NCBI GenBank assembly: GCA_965249175.1
Contig: OZ252227.1
Coordinates: 6,576,285 to 6,640,284, forward strand
Direction: 5' to 3'
DNA length: 64,000 nt
Source of the DNA: CAZYFH01 sp965249175
GTDB taxonomy: Bacteria; Acidobacteriota; Vicinamibacteria; Vicinamibacterales; UBA8438
This document shows positions 63,977-64,000 of this stretch, piece by piece. A program made the translations under genes and the position numbers. How positions within the stretch are numbered: the stretch's first letter is position 1; each line of letters starts with the position of its first letter. A model generated the notes under the pieces. That model ran no database searches and had not been told where the DNA came from. It worked only from the letters and a program-made list of their open reading frames with translations.

Positions 63977-64000
63977 GCGACTCCGTGAGGGCTTCGACTG

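Overview
The window is about 64 kb of GC-rich (roughly two-thirds G+C by eye) bacterial DNA with no rRNA, tRNA or CRISPR that I can see. The gene content points to an Acidobacteriota genome, most likely of the Vicinamibacteria type: paired DUF1592/DUF1552 proteins, several large duplicated orphan permeases (ADOP/MacB-FtsX type), PknB-type kinases with TolB or WD40-like sensor tails, ECF sigma factors linked to kinases, many PQQ beta-propeller dehydrogenases and small c-type cytochromes. This assignment is inference from content, not from a marker gene.

Layout. 1-11 kb (+): a tightly packed, probably co-transcribed set of exported redox proteins (DUF1592/1588/1585 cytochrome-like protein, DUF1552, ankyrin protein, two monohaem and one dihaem cytochrome c, YVTN propeller, two PQQ dehydrogenases). 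11-16 kb (-): an ADOP permease, ECF sigma factor and Ser/Thr kinase joined by overlapping or close junctions. 16-25 kb: M20 peptidase, BrnT/BrnA toxin-antitoxin, a kinase with TolB-like and TPR regions, a coiled-coil repeat protein, a second ADOP permease, and a frameshifted propeller lipoprotein. 25-35.5 kb: five of the window's six copies of an unrecognised secreted family (motifs GVWDFRT and EYACHEGNYG), three in direct tandem, alternating with PQQ dehydrogenases. 35.5-37.2 kb: insertion sequence copy 1 and a palindromic mini-element. 37-50 kb: PQQ sugar dehydrogenase, collagen-like protein, serine hydrolase, another PQQ dehydrogenase, a decaying kinase, a MazF-type toxin pair, a lipocalin-like lipoprotein and an MBL hydrolase. 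50-63 kb: a sigma54 activator followed by a -24/-12 promoter match, membrane proteins, a peroxiredoxin/DsbD-alpha fusion with an in-frame UGA, an amidohydrolase, VOC lipoprotein, a frameshifted beta-helix protein and the sixth family copy. 62.5-64 kb: an inverted second copy of the insertion sequence.

Two observations stand out. First, the gene at 54600-55793 (-) carries a single in-frame TGA exactly where the first Cys of a CxxC redox motif belongs (W-TGA-P-Y-C), followed at 14 nt by a perfect 6-bp stem with a GGUCG loop: a candidate selenoprotein with a bacterial SECIS element. Second, three 157-158 bp palindromic elements share a homologous 84-bp core but carry three unrelated terminal inverted repeats, one of them identical to the ends of the resident insertion sequence: a modular MITE family.

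Several genes carry single-base frameshifts, often at short homopolymers, and several others are internally deleted. The first group may be assembly error; the second looks like genuine gene decay. Boundaries in these genes should be read with that in mind.
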